Positions 25,363-36,910 of a stretch of DNA of 64,000 bases are shown here, piece by piece. Location of the stretch: contig NZ_KQ948554.1 in assembly GCF_001514125.1 (NCBI RefSeq), positions 291,018-355,017 of the forward strand, given 5' to 3'. The DNA comes from Streptomyces longwoodensis (lineage in GTDB: Bacteria; Actinomycetota; Actinomycetes; Streptomycetales; Streptomycetaceae). The notes under the pieces were generated by a model. It searched no databases. It was not told the origin of the DNA and saw only the letters and a program-made list of their open reading frames with translations. The position numbers were made by a program, and so were the translations under genes. The stretch's first letter is position 1; each line of letters opens with the position of its first letter.

Positions 25363-25860
25363 GTGAGTCTCGTGACCCTCCTCCCGTTCATCGTGCTCAT
25401 CGGGGCCATGTTCCTGATGACGCGGTCGGCCAAGAAGAAGCAGCAGCAGGCCGCTGCCATGCGGAACGACATGCAGCCCGGCAGCGGCATCCGCACCATC
25501 GGGGGCATGTACGCCACGGTCAAGGAGGTCAACGACGACACGGTCCTCGTCGACGCGGGCCCCGGCGTGGAACTGCTCTTCGCGAAGAACGCCATCGGTG
25601 CCGTCCTGACCGACGACGAGTACAACCGCATCGTCCACGGCATCGAGCACGACCTGAAGTCCGACGCCGACGTTGTCCCGGACGACGCCTCCTCCCTCAC
25701 CGAGACCCCCGACACCGACGGGTCGGCCGACGAAGCTGCCGCCGCCCCCGCCGACAAGTCCGTCGACCTCGGCAAGAAGGACGAGACCGAGGAGCCGGCC
25801 GCCGGGGCCGACCCGGCCGTGGAGCCGAAGAAGACCGACGGCGAGTCCGGCGCGAAGTGA
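25363..25860 (+). CDS. yajC: Preprotein translocase accessory subunit YajC
   Basis: The 165-residue protein starts with one membrane span (about 4-22), followed by KKKQQQ, the conserved DMQPGSGIRTIGGMYATV domain and a streptomycete-type extended tail (about 95-165) rich in Asp, Glu, Ala and Pro. YajC forms part of the SecDF-YajC complex that assists SecYEG. The acidic tail is much longer than in E. coli (110 residues total there). GTG 25363 is the start; GGAAG lies about 10 bases upstream. secD follows after 134 bases. Confidence 0.93.
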   Translation: MSLVTLLPFIVLIGAMFLMTRSAKKKQQQAAAMRNDMQPGSGIRTIGGMYATVKEVNDDTVLVDAGPGVELLFAKNAIGAVLTDDEYNRIVHGIEHDLKSDADVVPDDASSLTETPDTDGSADEAAAAPADKSVDLGKKDETEEPAAGADPAVEPKKTDGESGAK

Positions 25861-25994
25861 CCGTCTCCCCGGGCCGCGCGGGCCGCTCCCGCGTGCTCCG
25901 GGGTGCCCGCACCTCGCAGCGGACCGACGACACCATGTCATGGCCGTCCCCGCGCTGACCCGGCGCGGAGCGGCCCGAGAGGGAGTACGAGAAG

Positions 25995-27761
25995 GTGGCA
26001 GCACCTAAAAAGGGCCGGAGCGCGAGTGCCCAGAGCAAGCCGGGGCGCTCGCTGGCCCTGATCCTGATCGCCATCGTGGGGCTCACCGGGGGCATGTTCG
26101 CCTCCGGACACACCACCCCGCGTCTCGGCATCGACCTGGCCGGCGGTACGAGCATCACGCTCGAGGCCAAGTCAGGCCAGGAATCCGCGATCAACAAGGC
26201 CAACATGGACACCGCGGTCGACATCATGAACCGCCGTGTCAACGGTCTGGGCGTCTCCGAGGCGGAGGTGCAGACCCAGGGTAATCGCAACATCATCGTG
26301 AACATCCCCAAGGGGACGAACTCCGAGGAAGCGCGCGCCCAGGTCGGCACCACCGCCAAGCTCTACTTCCGCCCGGTGCTCGCCACCGAGGCCACCGGCC
26401 CGGCCGGCAACGCCTCCCCGAGCGCGTCCCCCAGCGGTTCCGGCAGCCCGTCGCCGAGCGCCTCCGCCACCGGCGAGAAGGCCTCGTCCTCCTCCTCGGA
26501 ATCCCCGGCGTCCTCGGCGTCCTCGAGTCCGTCCGCCTCCGCGACCTCCCAGGGCCGCGCCGTCACCGACGCGCTGAAGGCCGACTCCTCGCCGTCCGCC
26601 AGCCCCTCGGCGAGCAGCAGCGCCGGCGCCTCGACGCCCGACACCACCAAGCTCCAGGCGCAGTACGCCGCGCTGGACTGCTCCAAGAAGTCCGCCCGCA
26701 CCAAGGCCGGCGAGCGCGCCAAGCCCGCCGAGCCCACCGTCGGCTGCGGCAAGATGAACGGCGTCTGGTACAAGTACCTGCTCGGCCCCGCCGCCGTCGA
26801 CGGCACCGAGGTGAAGAAGGCCAAGGCGGTCTACGACACCCAGAACGCCGCCGGCTGGCAGGTCACCATGGACTTCACCGGCAAGGGCGCCAAGAAGTTC
26901 GCGGACATCACCGGCAAGCTCGCCCAGAACCAGCAGCCGCAGAACGAGTTCGGCATCGTGCTGGACGGCGAGGTCGTCTCCAGCCCGTACGTCAGCCAGG
27001 CCATCACCGGCGGCCAGGCCCAGATCTCCGGCAGCTTCACCCAGGAGGAGGCCCAGAGCCTCGCCAACATGCTGTCCTACGGTGCCCTCCCGCTCTCCTT
27101 CAAGGAGCAGAGCGTGACCACCGTGACCGCCGCCCTCGGCGGTGAGCAGCTGCACGCGGGTCTGCTGGCCGGCGCCATCGGCCTCGCGCTGGTGATCATC
27201 TACCTGGTGGCCTACTACCGCGGCCTGTCGGTCATCGCGATCGCGTCGCTGCTGGTGTCCGCCGCGCTCACCTACGTGATCATGGCGCTGCTCGGCCCGA
27301 CCATCGGCTTCGCGCTGAACCTGCCGGCTGTCTGCGGCGCCATCGTCGCCATCGGCATCACGGCGGACTCGTTCATCGTGTTCTTCGAACGCATCCGGGA
27401 CGAGATCCGCGAGGGCCGCACCCTGCGCCCCGCCGTCGAGCGGGCCTGGCCGCGTGCCCGGCGCACCATCCTGGTCTCCGACTTCGTGTCGTTCCTCGCC
27501 GCCGCGGTCCTGTTCATCGTCACCGTCGGCAAGGTGCAGGGCTTCGCGTTCACGCTGGGCCTGACGACCGTCCTCGACGTGGTCGTGGTGTTCTTCTTCA
27601 CCAAGCCGCTGATGACGCTCGCCGCCCGCCGCCCGTTCTTCGCGAACGGCCACAAGTGGTCCGGCCTCGACCCGAAGAGCCTGGGGGCCAAGCCGCCGCT
27701 GCGCCGCACCCGCCGTCCCGCCGGTCCCGTCTCCGGCCCTGTCGACCCCAAGGAAGCGTGA
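25995..27761 (+). CDS. secD: Protein translocase subunit SecD with a Ser/Pro-rich insertion
   Basis: This 588-residue RND-type membrane protein uses the proton gradient to help release exported proteins. TM1 lies near 19-37, the conserved LGIDLAGGTSI follows at 44, then the periplasmic P1 domain. The C-terminal five-helix bundle starts near 390 and contains the GITADSFIVFFERIRDE segment. Unlike E. coli SecD, the P1 region is interrupted by a low-complexity insert of about 86 residues (131-216), almost all Ser, Pro, Ala and Thr, then a segment with two cysteines (229 and 251) that could form a disulfide. GTG 25995 has GGGAG upstream. secF follows after three bases. Confidence 0.96.
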   Translation: MAAPKKGRSASAQSKPGRSLALILIAIVGLTGGMFASGHTTPRLGIDLAGGTSITLEAKSGQESAINKANMDTAVDIMNRRVNGLGVSEAEVQTQGNRNIIVNIPKGTNSEEARAQVGTTAKLYFRPVLATEATGPAGNASPSASPSGSGSPSPSASATGEKASSSSSESPASSASSSPSASATSQGRAVTDALKADSSPSASPSASSSAGASTPDTTKLQAQYAALDCSKKSARTKAGERAKPAEPTVGCGKMNGVWYKYLLGPAAVDGTEVKKAKAVYDTQNAAGWQVTMDFTGKGAKKFADITGKLAQNQQPQNEFGIVLDGEVVSSPYVSQAITGGQAQISGSFTQEEAQSLANMLSYGALPLSFKEQSVTTVTAALGGEQLHAGLLAGAIGLALVIIYLVAYYRGLSVIAIASLLVSAALTYVIMALLGPTIGFALNLPAVCGAIVAIGITADSFIVFFERIRDEIREGRTLRPAVERAWPRARRTILVSDFVSFLAAAVLFIVTVGKVQGFAFTLGLTTVLDVVVVFFFTKPLMTLAARRPFFANGHKWSGLDPKSLGAKPPLRRTRRPAGPVSGPVDPKEA

Positions 27762-27764
27762 GCG

Positions 27765-28886
27765 ATGTCGAAACTCGGCAACCTCGGCGCCCGACTGCAC
27801 CGTGGCGAGATCAGCTACGACTTCATCGGTCACCGCAAGATCTGGTACGGCATCTCGATCCTGATCACCATCACGGCCATCCTCGGCCTCGCGGTGCGGG
27901 GTCTGAACATGGGCATCGACTTCCAGGGCGGCGCCGTCTTCACCACCCCGAAGACGTCGGTCTCGGTCAGCCAGGCCGAGGAGTACGCCAAGGACGCCTC
28001 CGGCCACGACGCGGTCGTGCAGAAGCTCGGCAACGGCGCGCTGCGCATCCAGATCGCCGGCATGGACACCCAGCAGTCCGACCAGATCAAGACCGAGCTG
28101 GCGCAGGACTTCAAGGTCGACAAGGAGAAGATCGCCGCCGACCTGGTCGGCCCGAGCTGGGGCGACCAGATCGCCAACAAGGCCTGGCAGGGCCTGGCGA
28201 TCTTCATGGTCCTGGTGGTGATCTACCTGGCGATCGCCTTCGAGTGGCGCATGGCCATCGCGGCGCTCGTCGCCCTGATCCACGACATCACCATCACCAC
28301 CGGCATCTACGCCCTCGTCGGCTTCGAGGTCACGCCCGGCACGGTGATCGGTCTGCTGACCATCCTCGGTTACTCGCTGTACGACACGGTCGTGGTGTTC
28401 GACTCCCTCAAGGAGCAGACGAAGGACATCACCAAGCAGACCAAGGTCACCTACAGCGAGATCGCCAACCGCTCGATCAACGGCACCCTGGTCCGCTCCA
28501 TCAACACCACCGTGGTCGCGCTGCTGCCGGTCGCGGGCCTGCTGTTCATCGGCGGCGGCTTCCTCGGCGCGGGCACGCTCAACGACATCTCGCTGTCGCT
28601 GTTCGTCGGCCTCGCCGCCGGTGCCTACTCGTCGATCTTCATCGCCACGCCGCTCGTCGCCGACCTCAAGGAGCGCGAGCCGCAGATCAGGGCGCTGCGC
28701 AAGCGGGTGCTGGCCAAGCGGGCCCAGGCCGCCTCGACGGAGGACCTGGTGGAGGCCCGTACGGGTGCCGCCGGTGACGCCGCCGGTGAGCCCGAGGACG
28801 CCACGCCCGCCGTGGTCGGACCGCGCCACCAGCCCGCGTCCCGCGGCCGCGGCCGCGGCGGCCGGCCGTCCGGGAAGCGCCGATGA
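27765..28886 (+). CDS. secF: Protein translocase subunit SecF
   Basis: The 373-residue partner of SecD has TM1 near 27-45, the GIDFQGGAVF motif near 48, and a C-terminal bundle with the conserved ILGYSLYDTVVVFDSLKE near 203 and SINGTLVRSINT. The last 70 residues are a basic, Gly/Arg-rich cytoplasmic tail (RGRGRGGRPSGKRR). It sits three bases after secD and its stop overlaps the apt start in ATGA, so apt translation is coupled to it. Confidence 0.97.
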   Translation: MSKLGNLGARLHRGEISYDFIGHRKIWYGISILITITAILGLAVRGLNMGIDFQGGAVFTTPKTSVSVSQAEEYAKDASGHDAVVQKLGNGALRIQIAGMDTQQSDQIKTELAQDFKVDKEKIAADLVGPSWGDQIANKAWQGLAIFMVLVVIYLAIAFEWRMAIAALVALIHDITITTGIYALVGFEVTPGTVIGLLTILGYSLYDTVVVFDSLKEQTKDITKQTKVTYSEIANRSINGTLVRSINTTVVALLPVAGLLFIGGGFLGAGTLNDISLSLFVGLAAGAYSSIFIATPLVADLKEREPQIRALRKRVLAKRAQAASTEDLVEARTGAAGDAAGEPEDATPAVVGPRHQPASRGRGRGGRPSGKRR

Positions 28887-29422
28887 CCGACATCCAGGAG
28901 CTGCTGCTCAGCCGGATCCGGGACGTGGCGGACTACCCCGAGCCGGGCGTGATGTTCAAGGACATCACCCCGCTGCTCGCGGACCCGGCGGCGTTCACCG
29001 CGCTCACCGACGCGTTCGCGGAGATCGCCACGCGTACCGGCGCCACCAAGGTCGTCGGCCTGGAGGCCCGGGGCTTCATCCTCGGCGCACCCGTGGCCCT
29101 GCGCGCCGGCCTGGGCTTCATCCCGGTGCGCAAGGCGGGCAAGCTGCCCGGCGCCACCCTCAGCCAGGCCTACGACCTGGAGTACGGCTCGGCCGAGATC
29201 GAGGTGCACGCCGAGGACCTGGCCGCCGGTGACCGCGTCCTGATCGTCGACGACGTGCTGGCCACCGGCGGCACCGCCGAGGCGTCGATCCAGCTGATCC
29301 AGCGCGCGGGCGCCCGGGTCGCCGGCGTCGCCGTGCTGATGGAGCTCGGTTTCCTGCCCGGCCGCCGCCGTCTGGAGGCCGCGCTGGACGGCGCACCCCT
29401 GGAATCCCTGCTCACCGTGTGA
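28883..29422 (+). CDS. apt: Adenine phosphoribosyltransferase
   Basis: The 179-residue enzyme converts adenine and PRPP to AMP. The PRPP-binding motif VLIVDDVLATGGTAEA (near 117-132) is intact, as are FKDITPLLADP near 30 and VGLEARGFILGAP near 56. Its place between secF and relA is widespread in actinobacteria. It supplies a purine nucleotide next to the (p)ppGpp enzyme gene, but no direct functional link is shown. ATG 28883 overlaps the secF stop. A strong hairpin follows. Confidence 0.96.
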   Translation: MTDIQELLLSRIRDVADYPEPGVMFKDITPLLADPAAFTALTDAFAEIATRTGATKVVGLEARGFILGAPVALRAGLGFIPVRKAGKLPGATLSQAYDLEYGSAEIEVHAEDLAAGDRVLIVDDVLATGGTAEASIQLIQRAGARVAGVAVLMELGFLPGRRRLEAALDGAPLESLLTV

Positions 29423-29460
29423 CAGGGTGGCCGCAGGCCGAAAGCCGCTGTACCGCACTG

Positions 29461-29491
29461 GGGCGGGCCCGGAGGAATCCGGTGCCCGCCC
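29461..29491 (+). terminator. Terminator between apt and relA
   Basis: GGGCGGGCCCGGA pairs with TCCGG, a bulged T and GCCCGCCC over the loop GGAA, giving 13 bp. It ends the yajC-secDF-apt transcript before the relA promoter. Confidence 0.75.
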
Positions 29492-29530
29492 TCGGCGTTT
29501 CCCGGGTACACGGCCCTCACAGGCCTGAAG

Positions 29531-29559
29531 GCGATCCCGCGGTCCGGGATCGCTACGAT
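29531..29559 (+). promoter_or_regulatory. relA promoter region with an abutting palindrome
   Basis: A perfect 8-bp inverted repeat (GCGATCCC, 7 bases, GGGATCGC) at 29531-29553 touches a -10 box TACGAT at 29554-29559. No consensus -35 is visible. The palindrome lies where a regulator would bind at or between the -35 and -10 positions. Confidence 0.5.
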
Positions 29560-29609
29560 GGGTGCTCCGGAGCCTGACCGGGCACCCGGATCGCGCACGA
29601 GGAGTCCTC

Positions 29610-32228
<2,619 letters not shown>

Positions 32229-32268
32229 CCCCGGGCCCCGGACCGCGACCGGCGACATCCGGACACGC

Positions 32269-32305
32269 GAGAGGCCCCCGTACGCGGTGTACGGGGGCCT
32301 CTCGC
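32269..32305. terminator. Bidirectional terminator between relA and the DUF349 gene
   Basis: A perfect 16-bp stem (CGAGAGGCCCCCGTAC and its complement) with a 5-base loop GCGGT lies between convergent genes. It is among the strongest hairpins in the window. Confidence 0.9.
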
Positions 32306-32325
32306 ACGGCTCGCTCAGGCGGGGA

Positions 32326-33555
32326 TCAGCCGCCGAACTCGTGCAGGCCCTTCAGCGCCTGGTCCAGCAGGGCCTGGCGGCCCTCCAGCTCACGCTCCAG
32401 CTTCTCGGCCCGGGACGTGTTGCCCTGGGCGCGCGCCTGCTCGATCTGGCCCTTGAGCTTGTCCACCGCGGCCTGCAGCTGACCGGTCAGACCCGCGGCA
32501 CGCGCGCGTGCCTCCGGGTTGGTGCGGCGCCACTCGGCCTCCTCGGCCTCCTGCAGCGCGCGCTCCACGGTGTGCATCCGGCCCTCGACCCGCGGCCGGG
32601 CGTCCCGCGGGACGTGACCGATGGCCTCCCACCGCTCGTTGATCGAGCGGAACGCGGCCCGGGCCGACTTGAGGTCCTCGATGGGGAGCAGCTTCTCGGC
32701 CTCCTCGGCCAGCTCCTCCTTCAGCTTCAGGTTCTCCGCCTGCTCGGCGTCGCGCTCGGCGAACACCGAGCTGCGGGCGGCGAAGAAGACGTCCTGGGCG
32801 CCGCGGAAGCGGTTCCACAGGTCGTCCTCGTGCTCGCGCTGGGCGCGGCCCGCGGCCTTCCACTCGGCCATCAGCTCCCGGTAGCGGGCCGCCGTGGGAC
32901 CCCAGTCCTGGGAGCCCGACAGCGCCTCGGCCTCGACGACCAGCCGCTCCTTGACCCGGCGGGCGTCCTCGCGCTGCGCGTCCAGCTGCGCGAAGTGCGC
33001 CTTGCGGCGCTTGGAGAACGCCGAGCGCGCGTGCGAGAAGCGGTGCCACAGCTCGTCGTCGGACTTGCGGTCCAGCCGCGGCAGGCCCTTCCAGGTGTCC
33101 ACCAGGGCGCGCAGCCGCTCACCGGCCGCCCGCCACTGGTCCGACTGGGCCAGCTGCTCCGCCTCGACGACCAGGTCCTCCTTGGCCCGGCGGGCCTCGT
33201 CGGACTGCTTGGCCCGCTGCGCCTTGCGCTCCTCGCGGCGCGCCTCGACGGTCTCGACCAGCTTGTCCAGGCGCGACCGCAGCGCGTCCAGGTCACCGAC
33301 CGCGTGGTGCGCGTCCACCTGCTCGCGCAGGTGGCCGATGGCGACCTGGGCGTCCTTGGTGGACAGGTCGGTCGTCCGCACCCGCTTCTCGAGGAGGCCG
33401 ATCTCGACCACCAGGCCCTCGTACTTGCGCTCGAAATAGGCCAGCGCCTCCTCGGGGGAGCCCGCCTGCCAGGAGCCGACCACCTGCTCGCCGTCGGCCG
33501 TACGCACGTACACGGTCCCCGTCTCGTCGACGCGGCCCCACGGGTCGCTGCTCAC
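32326..33555 (-). CDS. DUF349 helical repeat protein
   Basis: The 409-residue protein consists of consecutive charged helical repeats of about 70 residues of the DUF349 type, each with a W-x-G/A and RFxxA pattern (for example DELWHRFSHARSAF near 167 and DDLWNRFRGAQDVFF near 243). A C-terminal coiled coil (about 330-400) closes it. DUF349 proteins are cytoplasmic and non-enzymatic by sequence; family function is unclear. ATG 33555 is the likely start. It is convergent with relA, sharing a terminator, and follows the cyclophilin gene on the same strand. Confidence 0.88.
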   Translation of the reverse strand: MSSDPWGRVDETGTVYVRTADGEQVVGSWQAGSPEEALAYFERKYEGLVVEIGLLEKRVRTTDLSTKDAQVAIGHLREQVDAHHAVGDLDALRSRLDKLVETVEARREERKAQRAKQSDEARRAKEDLVVEAEQLAQSDQWRAAGERLRALVDTWKGLPRLDRKSDDELWHRFSHARSAFSKRRKAHFAQLDAQREDARRVKERLVVEAEALSGSQDWGPTAARYRELMAEWKAAGRAQREHEDDLWNRFRGAQDVFFAARSSVFAERDAEQAENLKLKEELAEEAEKLLPIEDLKSARAAFRSINERWEAIGHVPRDARPRVEGRMHTVERALQEAEEAEWRRTNPEARARAAGLTGQLQAAVDKLKGQIEQARAQGNTSRAEKLERELEGRQALLDQALKGLHEFGG

Positions 33556-33571
33556 AGCGCCTCCTCCACAT

Positions 33572-33606
33572 GATGCCCGCGGGGGGTTTCAGGGCCCCCG
33601 GGCATC
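33572..33606 (-). terminator. Terminator after the cyclophilin gene
   Basis: GATGCCC and GGGGG pair with CCCCC and GGGCATC with a 2-base bulge and a 9-base loop. On the minus strand it lies between the cyclophilin stop and the DUF349 start, overlapping the latter's leader. Confidence 0.6.
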
Positions 33607-33699
33607 GTCCACAGTTTCGTCACGGCCAATCTAGGCGACCGGCAGGGCGCCTGTCCGCATCCCGCACGACCGAAATTGCGCTGTTGGCCGCCCTGGTCG

Positions 33700-34515
33700 T
33701 CAGGATTTCCCGACCGTCGCCTTGTCGATCACCACGGTCGCGTTCGGTGCGCCGTCACCCCCGCCGGTGTTCTCGCCCGCCGCGGCGATCTTCTTGAGGA
33801 CCTTCATGCCGGCGGCCGAGACCGTACCGAAGGGCGTGTAGCTCGGCGGGAGCTGGCTCGCCTGGTAGACCAGGAAGAACTGGCTGCCGCCGGTGTGCGG
33901 CTGACCGGTGTTGGCCATCGCGATCGTGCCCGCCGGGTAGGTGTTGTTCTTCAGGCTCGTGTCCTTGAGGTTCTCGTCCGGGAGCGTGTAGCCCGGACCG
34001 CCCGAACCGCTGCCCGTGGGGTCGCCGCACTGGAGCACGTAGATGCCGTTGGTCGTCAGGCGGTGGCACTTCGTGTGGTCGAAGTAGCCCTTGCCCGCGA
34101 GGAAGGCGAAGGAGTTCACGGTGTGCGGGGCCGCCGACGCCTTCAGCGCGACGTCGATCGCGCCGCACGTGGTGTCCAGCGTCATCGTGTACTTAGCCGA
34201 CTTGTCGATCGACATCGCCGGCTCCTTCTTCCAGGTCTGCGTCGCGACCTTGCCGGCGGCCGGCTTCTCGCACGGGTCCTTGGCCGCGCTGGGCGACGGG
34301 GCCGTCGACGCGCTCGCGCTCGCCTTGTCGTCCGAGTCGTCCTTCATGACACCGGTCGTGTACAGCGCCAGGCTGCCCACCAGGACCACGCCGAGCACCG
34401 ACGCGATCACCGAGGTGCGGACCTTCGCCTTCCGCCGCGCCTCGGTCCGCCGCTGCTGCTGCCGCAAGAACTTCTCCCGGGCGAGCTGTCGCCGCCGCTG
34501 TTCCTGGGTGACCAC
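33700..34515 (-). CDS. Membrane-anchored cyclophilin-type peptidyl-prolyl isomerase
   Basis: The 271-residue protein has a strongly basic N-terminal segment, one uncleaved-looking membrane anchor (about 35-53), a Ser/Ala/Asp linker, then a cyclophilin domain (about 100-271) with FDHTKCHRL, GTIAMANTGQPHTGGSQFF and TPFGTV. The FF-Q-M core of active cyclophilins is largely recognisable. It should catalyse proline isomerisation on the outer face of the membrane, possibly on newly exported proteins. GTG 34515 is the start, with GAGGAG about 9 bases upstream. It is divergent from the metallo-beta-lactamase-fold gene. Confidence 0.92.
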   Translation of the reverse strand: MVTQEQRRRQLAREKFLRQQQRRTEARRKAKVRTSVIASVLGVVLVGSLALYTTGVMKDDSDDKASASASTAPSPSAAKDPCEKPAAGKVATQTWKKEPAMSIDKSAKYTMTLDTTCGAIDVALKASAAPHTVNSFAFLAGKGYFDHTKCHRLTTNGIYVLQCGDPTGSGSGGPGYTLPDENLKDTSLKNNTYPAGTIAMANTGQPHTGGSQFFLVYQASQLPPSYTPFGTVSAAGMKVLKKIAAAGENTGGGDGAPNATVVIDKATVGKS

Positions 34516-34644
34516 GGGGTTGTCTCCTCATGCGTCCGTCTGTGTGTGCCCCGTACCGTATATGGGTTCGCTGAGGATTCGGCAGCGCCGGTAGGCTCGG
34601 GCGCAAGCCGTAGCCACCCGTATCGACACAAACGAAGGACGAAC

Positions 34645-35367
34645 GTGCTCATTGCCGGGTTCCCCGCCGGTGCCTGGGGGACGAACTGCTACCTCGTCGC
34701 CCCCGCCCCCGGTGAGGAGTGCGTGATCATCGACCCGGGCCACGAAGCGGCCCCCGGAGTCGAGGAAGCACTCCAGAAGCATCGGCTCAAGCCCGTCGCC
34801 GTCGTCCTCACCCACGGCCACCTCGACCACGTGGCCTCGGTCGTCCCCGTGTGCGGCGCGCACGACGTGCCGGCCTGGATCCACCCCGAGGACCGGTACA
34901 TGATGAGCGACCCCGAGAAGGCGCTCGGCCGGTCGATCGGCCTGCCGCTGCTCGGCGACCTGACGGTGGGCGAGCCGGACGACGTCCGGGAGCTGACCGA
35001 CGGCGCGCGGCTGGAACTGGCCGGCCTGGAGCTGGCCGTCGCGCACGCCCCGGGCCATACCAAGGGGTCGGTGACCTTCCAGCTCCCCGAGAACGCGGAC
35101 GTCCCCCCGGTGTTCTTCTCGGGCGACCTGCTCTTCGCCGGCTCCATCGGACGCACCGACCTGCCGGGCGGATCCATGGCGGACATGCTCGAGTCGCTGG
35201 CCCGCGTGTGCCTGCCGCTCGACGACTCCACCGTGGTGCTGTCCGGCCACGGCCCCCAGACGACCATCGGCCGCGAGCGCACCGCCAACCCGTACCTGCG
35301 CCAGGTGGCCGACGGCCGCCCGGAGCCCGGCGCGGACACCGGCACCGCTCCCCGACGAGGAATGTGA
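34645..35367 (+). CDS. Metallo-beta-lactamase-fold hydrolase (glyoxalase II-like)
   Basis: The 240-residue protein has the MBL metal-binding motif THGHLDH near residue 57, then His in HAPGHTKGS near 137, Asp in FSGDLLF near 162 and the last His in LSGHGPQT near 205, so a binuclear zinc site is complete. Family members of this subgroup are usually annotated as hydroxyacylglutathione hydrolase-like; streptomycetes do not make glutathione, so the substrate is open (a mycothiol ester is one possibility). GTG 34645 has GAAGGAC upstream. hisS begins 13 bases after its stop, so the two are probably co-transcribed. Confidence 0.9.
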   Translation: MLIAGFPAGAWGTNCYLVAPAPGEECVIIDPGHEAAPGVEEALQKHRLKPVAVVLTHGHLDHVASVVPVCGAHDVPAWIHPEDRYMMSDPEKALGRSIGLPLLGDLTVGEPDDVRELTDGARLELAGLELAVAHAPGHTKGSVTFQLPENADVPPVFFSGDLLFAGSIGRTDLPGGSMADMLESLARVCLPLDDSTVVLSGHGPQTTIGRERTANPYLRQVADGRPEPGADTGTAPRRGM

Positions 35368-35380
35368 ACGAGAGACTCCC

Positions 35381-36643
35381 GTGAGCACCTTCCAGGCCCC
35401 CAAGGGCACCTACGACCTGATCCCGCCGGACTCCGCGACCTACCTCGCGGTCCGCGAGGCCATCGCCGCCCCGCTGCGCACCTCCGGCTACGGCTACGTC
35501 GAGACACCCGGCTTCGAGAACGTCGAGCTGTTCGCCCGCGGTGTCGGTGAGTCCACCGACATCGTGACCAAGGAGATGTACGCCTTCGAGACCAAGGGCG
35601 GCGACCGGCTCGCCCTGCGCCCCGAGGGCACCGCCTCCGTGCTGCGCGCCGCGCTGGAGGCCAACCTGCACAAGCAGGGCAACCTCCCGGTCAAGCTCTG
35701 GTACTCCGGCTCGTACTACCGCTACGAGAAGCCGCAGAAGGGCCGCTACCGCCACTTCTCCCAGGTCGGCGCCGAGGCCATCGGGGCCGAGGACCCGGCC
35801 CTGGACGCCGAGCTGATCATCCTGGCCGACCAGGCCTACCGCTCGCTGGGCCTGCGCTCCTTCCGCATCCTGCTGAACTCGCTCGGCGACAAGGAGTGCC
35901 GCCCGGTCTACCGGGAGGCGCTGCAGACGTTCCTGCGCGGACTGGACCTCGACAAGGACACCCTGCGCCGGGCGGACATCAACCCGCTGCGCGTGCTCGA
36001 CGACAAGCGGGCCGACGTGCAGAAGCAGCTCACCGGCGCCCCGCTGCTGCGCGACTACCTGTGCGACGCCTGCAAGGCGTACCACGAGGAGGTCCGCGAG
36101 CTGATCACCGCCGCCGGCGTCGCCTTCGAGGACGACCCGAGGCTGGTGCGCGGCCTGGACTACTACACGCGCACCACGTTCGAGTTCGTCCACGACGGCC
36201 TGGGCGCGCAGTCCGCGGTGGGCGGCGGCGGCCGCTACGACGGCCTGTCCGAGATGATCGGCGGCCCCGCGCTGCCGTCCGTGGGCTGGGCCCTGGGCGT
36301 CGACCGCACGGTCCTCGCCCTGGAGGCCGAGGGCGTGCGGCTGGACCTGCCGTCCGCGACCTCGGTCTACGCGGTCCCGCTCGGCGAGGAGGCCCGCCGG
36401 GTGCTGTTCGCCAAGGTCACCGAGCTGCGCAAGCTGGGCGTCGCCGCCGACTTCTCCTACGGGAGCAAGGGGCTCAAGGGCGCGATGAAGAACGCCAACC
36501 GCAGCGGCGCGCGCTTTGCGATCGTGGCCGGTGAGCGGGACCTCGCCGAGGGCGTCGTCCAGCTGAAGGACATGGAGTCCGGCGAGCAGGTGGCCGTCGG
36601 CGTGGGCGAGATCGTGGCGGAGCTGGAGTCCCGGCTGGGCTGA
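35381..36643 (+). CDS. hisS: Histidyl-tRNA synthetase
   Basis: The 420-residue class II synthetase has motif 1 with KGTYDLIPPDS at the N-terminus, motif 2 in GSYYRYEKPQKGRYRHFSQ near 106, the histidine-specific LVRGLDYYTRTTFEF near 255, motif 3 in ALGVDRTVLALE, and the anticodon-binding C-terminal domain from about 325. GTG 35381 is the start, and CGAGAGACTCCC gives a moderate Shine-Dalgarno. No T-box leader is present; the gene is instead placed 13 bases behind the MBL-fold gene. Confidence 0.98.
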   Translation: MSTFQAPKGTYDLIPPDSATYLAVREAIAAPLRTSGYGYVETPGFENVELFARGVGESTDIVTKEMYAFETKGGDRLALRPEGTASVLRAALEANLHKQGNLPVKLWYSGSYYRYEKPQKGRYRHFSQVGAEAIGAEDPALDAELIILADQAYRSLGLRSFRILLNSLGDKECRPVYREALQTFLRGLDLDKDTLRRADINPLRVLDDKRADVQKQLTGAPLLRDYLCDACKAYHEEVRELITAAGVAFEDDPRLVRGLDYYTRTTFEFVHDGLGAQSAVGGGGRYDGLSEMIGGPALPSVGWALGVDRTVLALEAEGVRLDLPSATSVYAVPLGEEARRVLFAKVTELRKLGVAADFSYGSKGLKGAMKNANRSGARFAIVAGERDLAEGVVQLKDMESGEQVAVGVGEIVAELESRLG

Positions 36644-36747
36644 CCGGCCCGGTGGGCCGCACCGCGTCCCGAGCGTCTTCACCTCCGGGGCCCCTGGGCG
36701 TCAACCCGGCGGCCCCGGATTCGTCCTCCGGGACGGTTTTCGACGCG

Positions 36748-36772
36748 GGGGCACCCGGCCGACGGGTGCCCC
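36748..36772 (+). terminator. Terminator after hisS
   Basis: GGGGCACCCG and CGGGTGCCCC form a perfect 10-bp stem over the loop GCCGA, about 105 bases after hisS and before the VKOR gene. Confidence 0.7.
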
Positions 36773-36910
36773 GCACCACGGCCGGAACCGAACGGTCCGG
36801 CCCGTGCGCGCGTATCTCCTTATGCGCAACGAACGGTGGCCCGCGGGCCACGTGCGGCACAATGGCCCTGCCCGAAGCAGGTCCACCTCTCACGTGACGG
36901 AACCGGCGGA

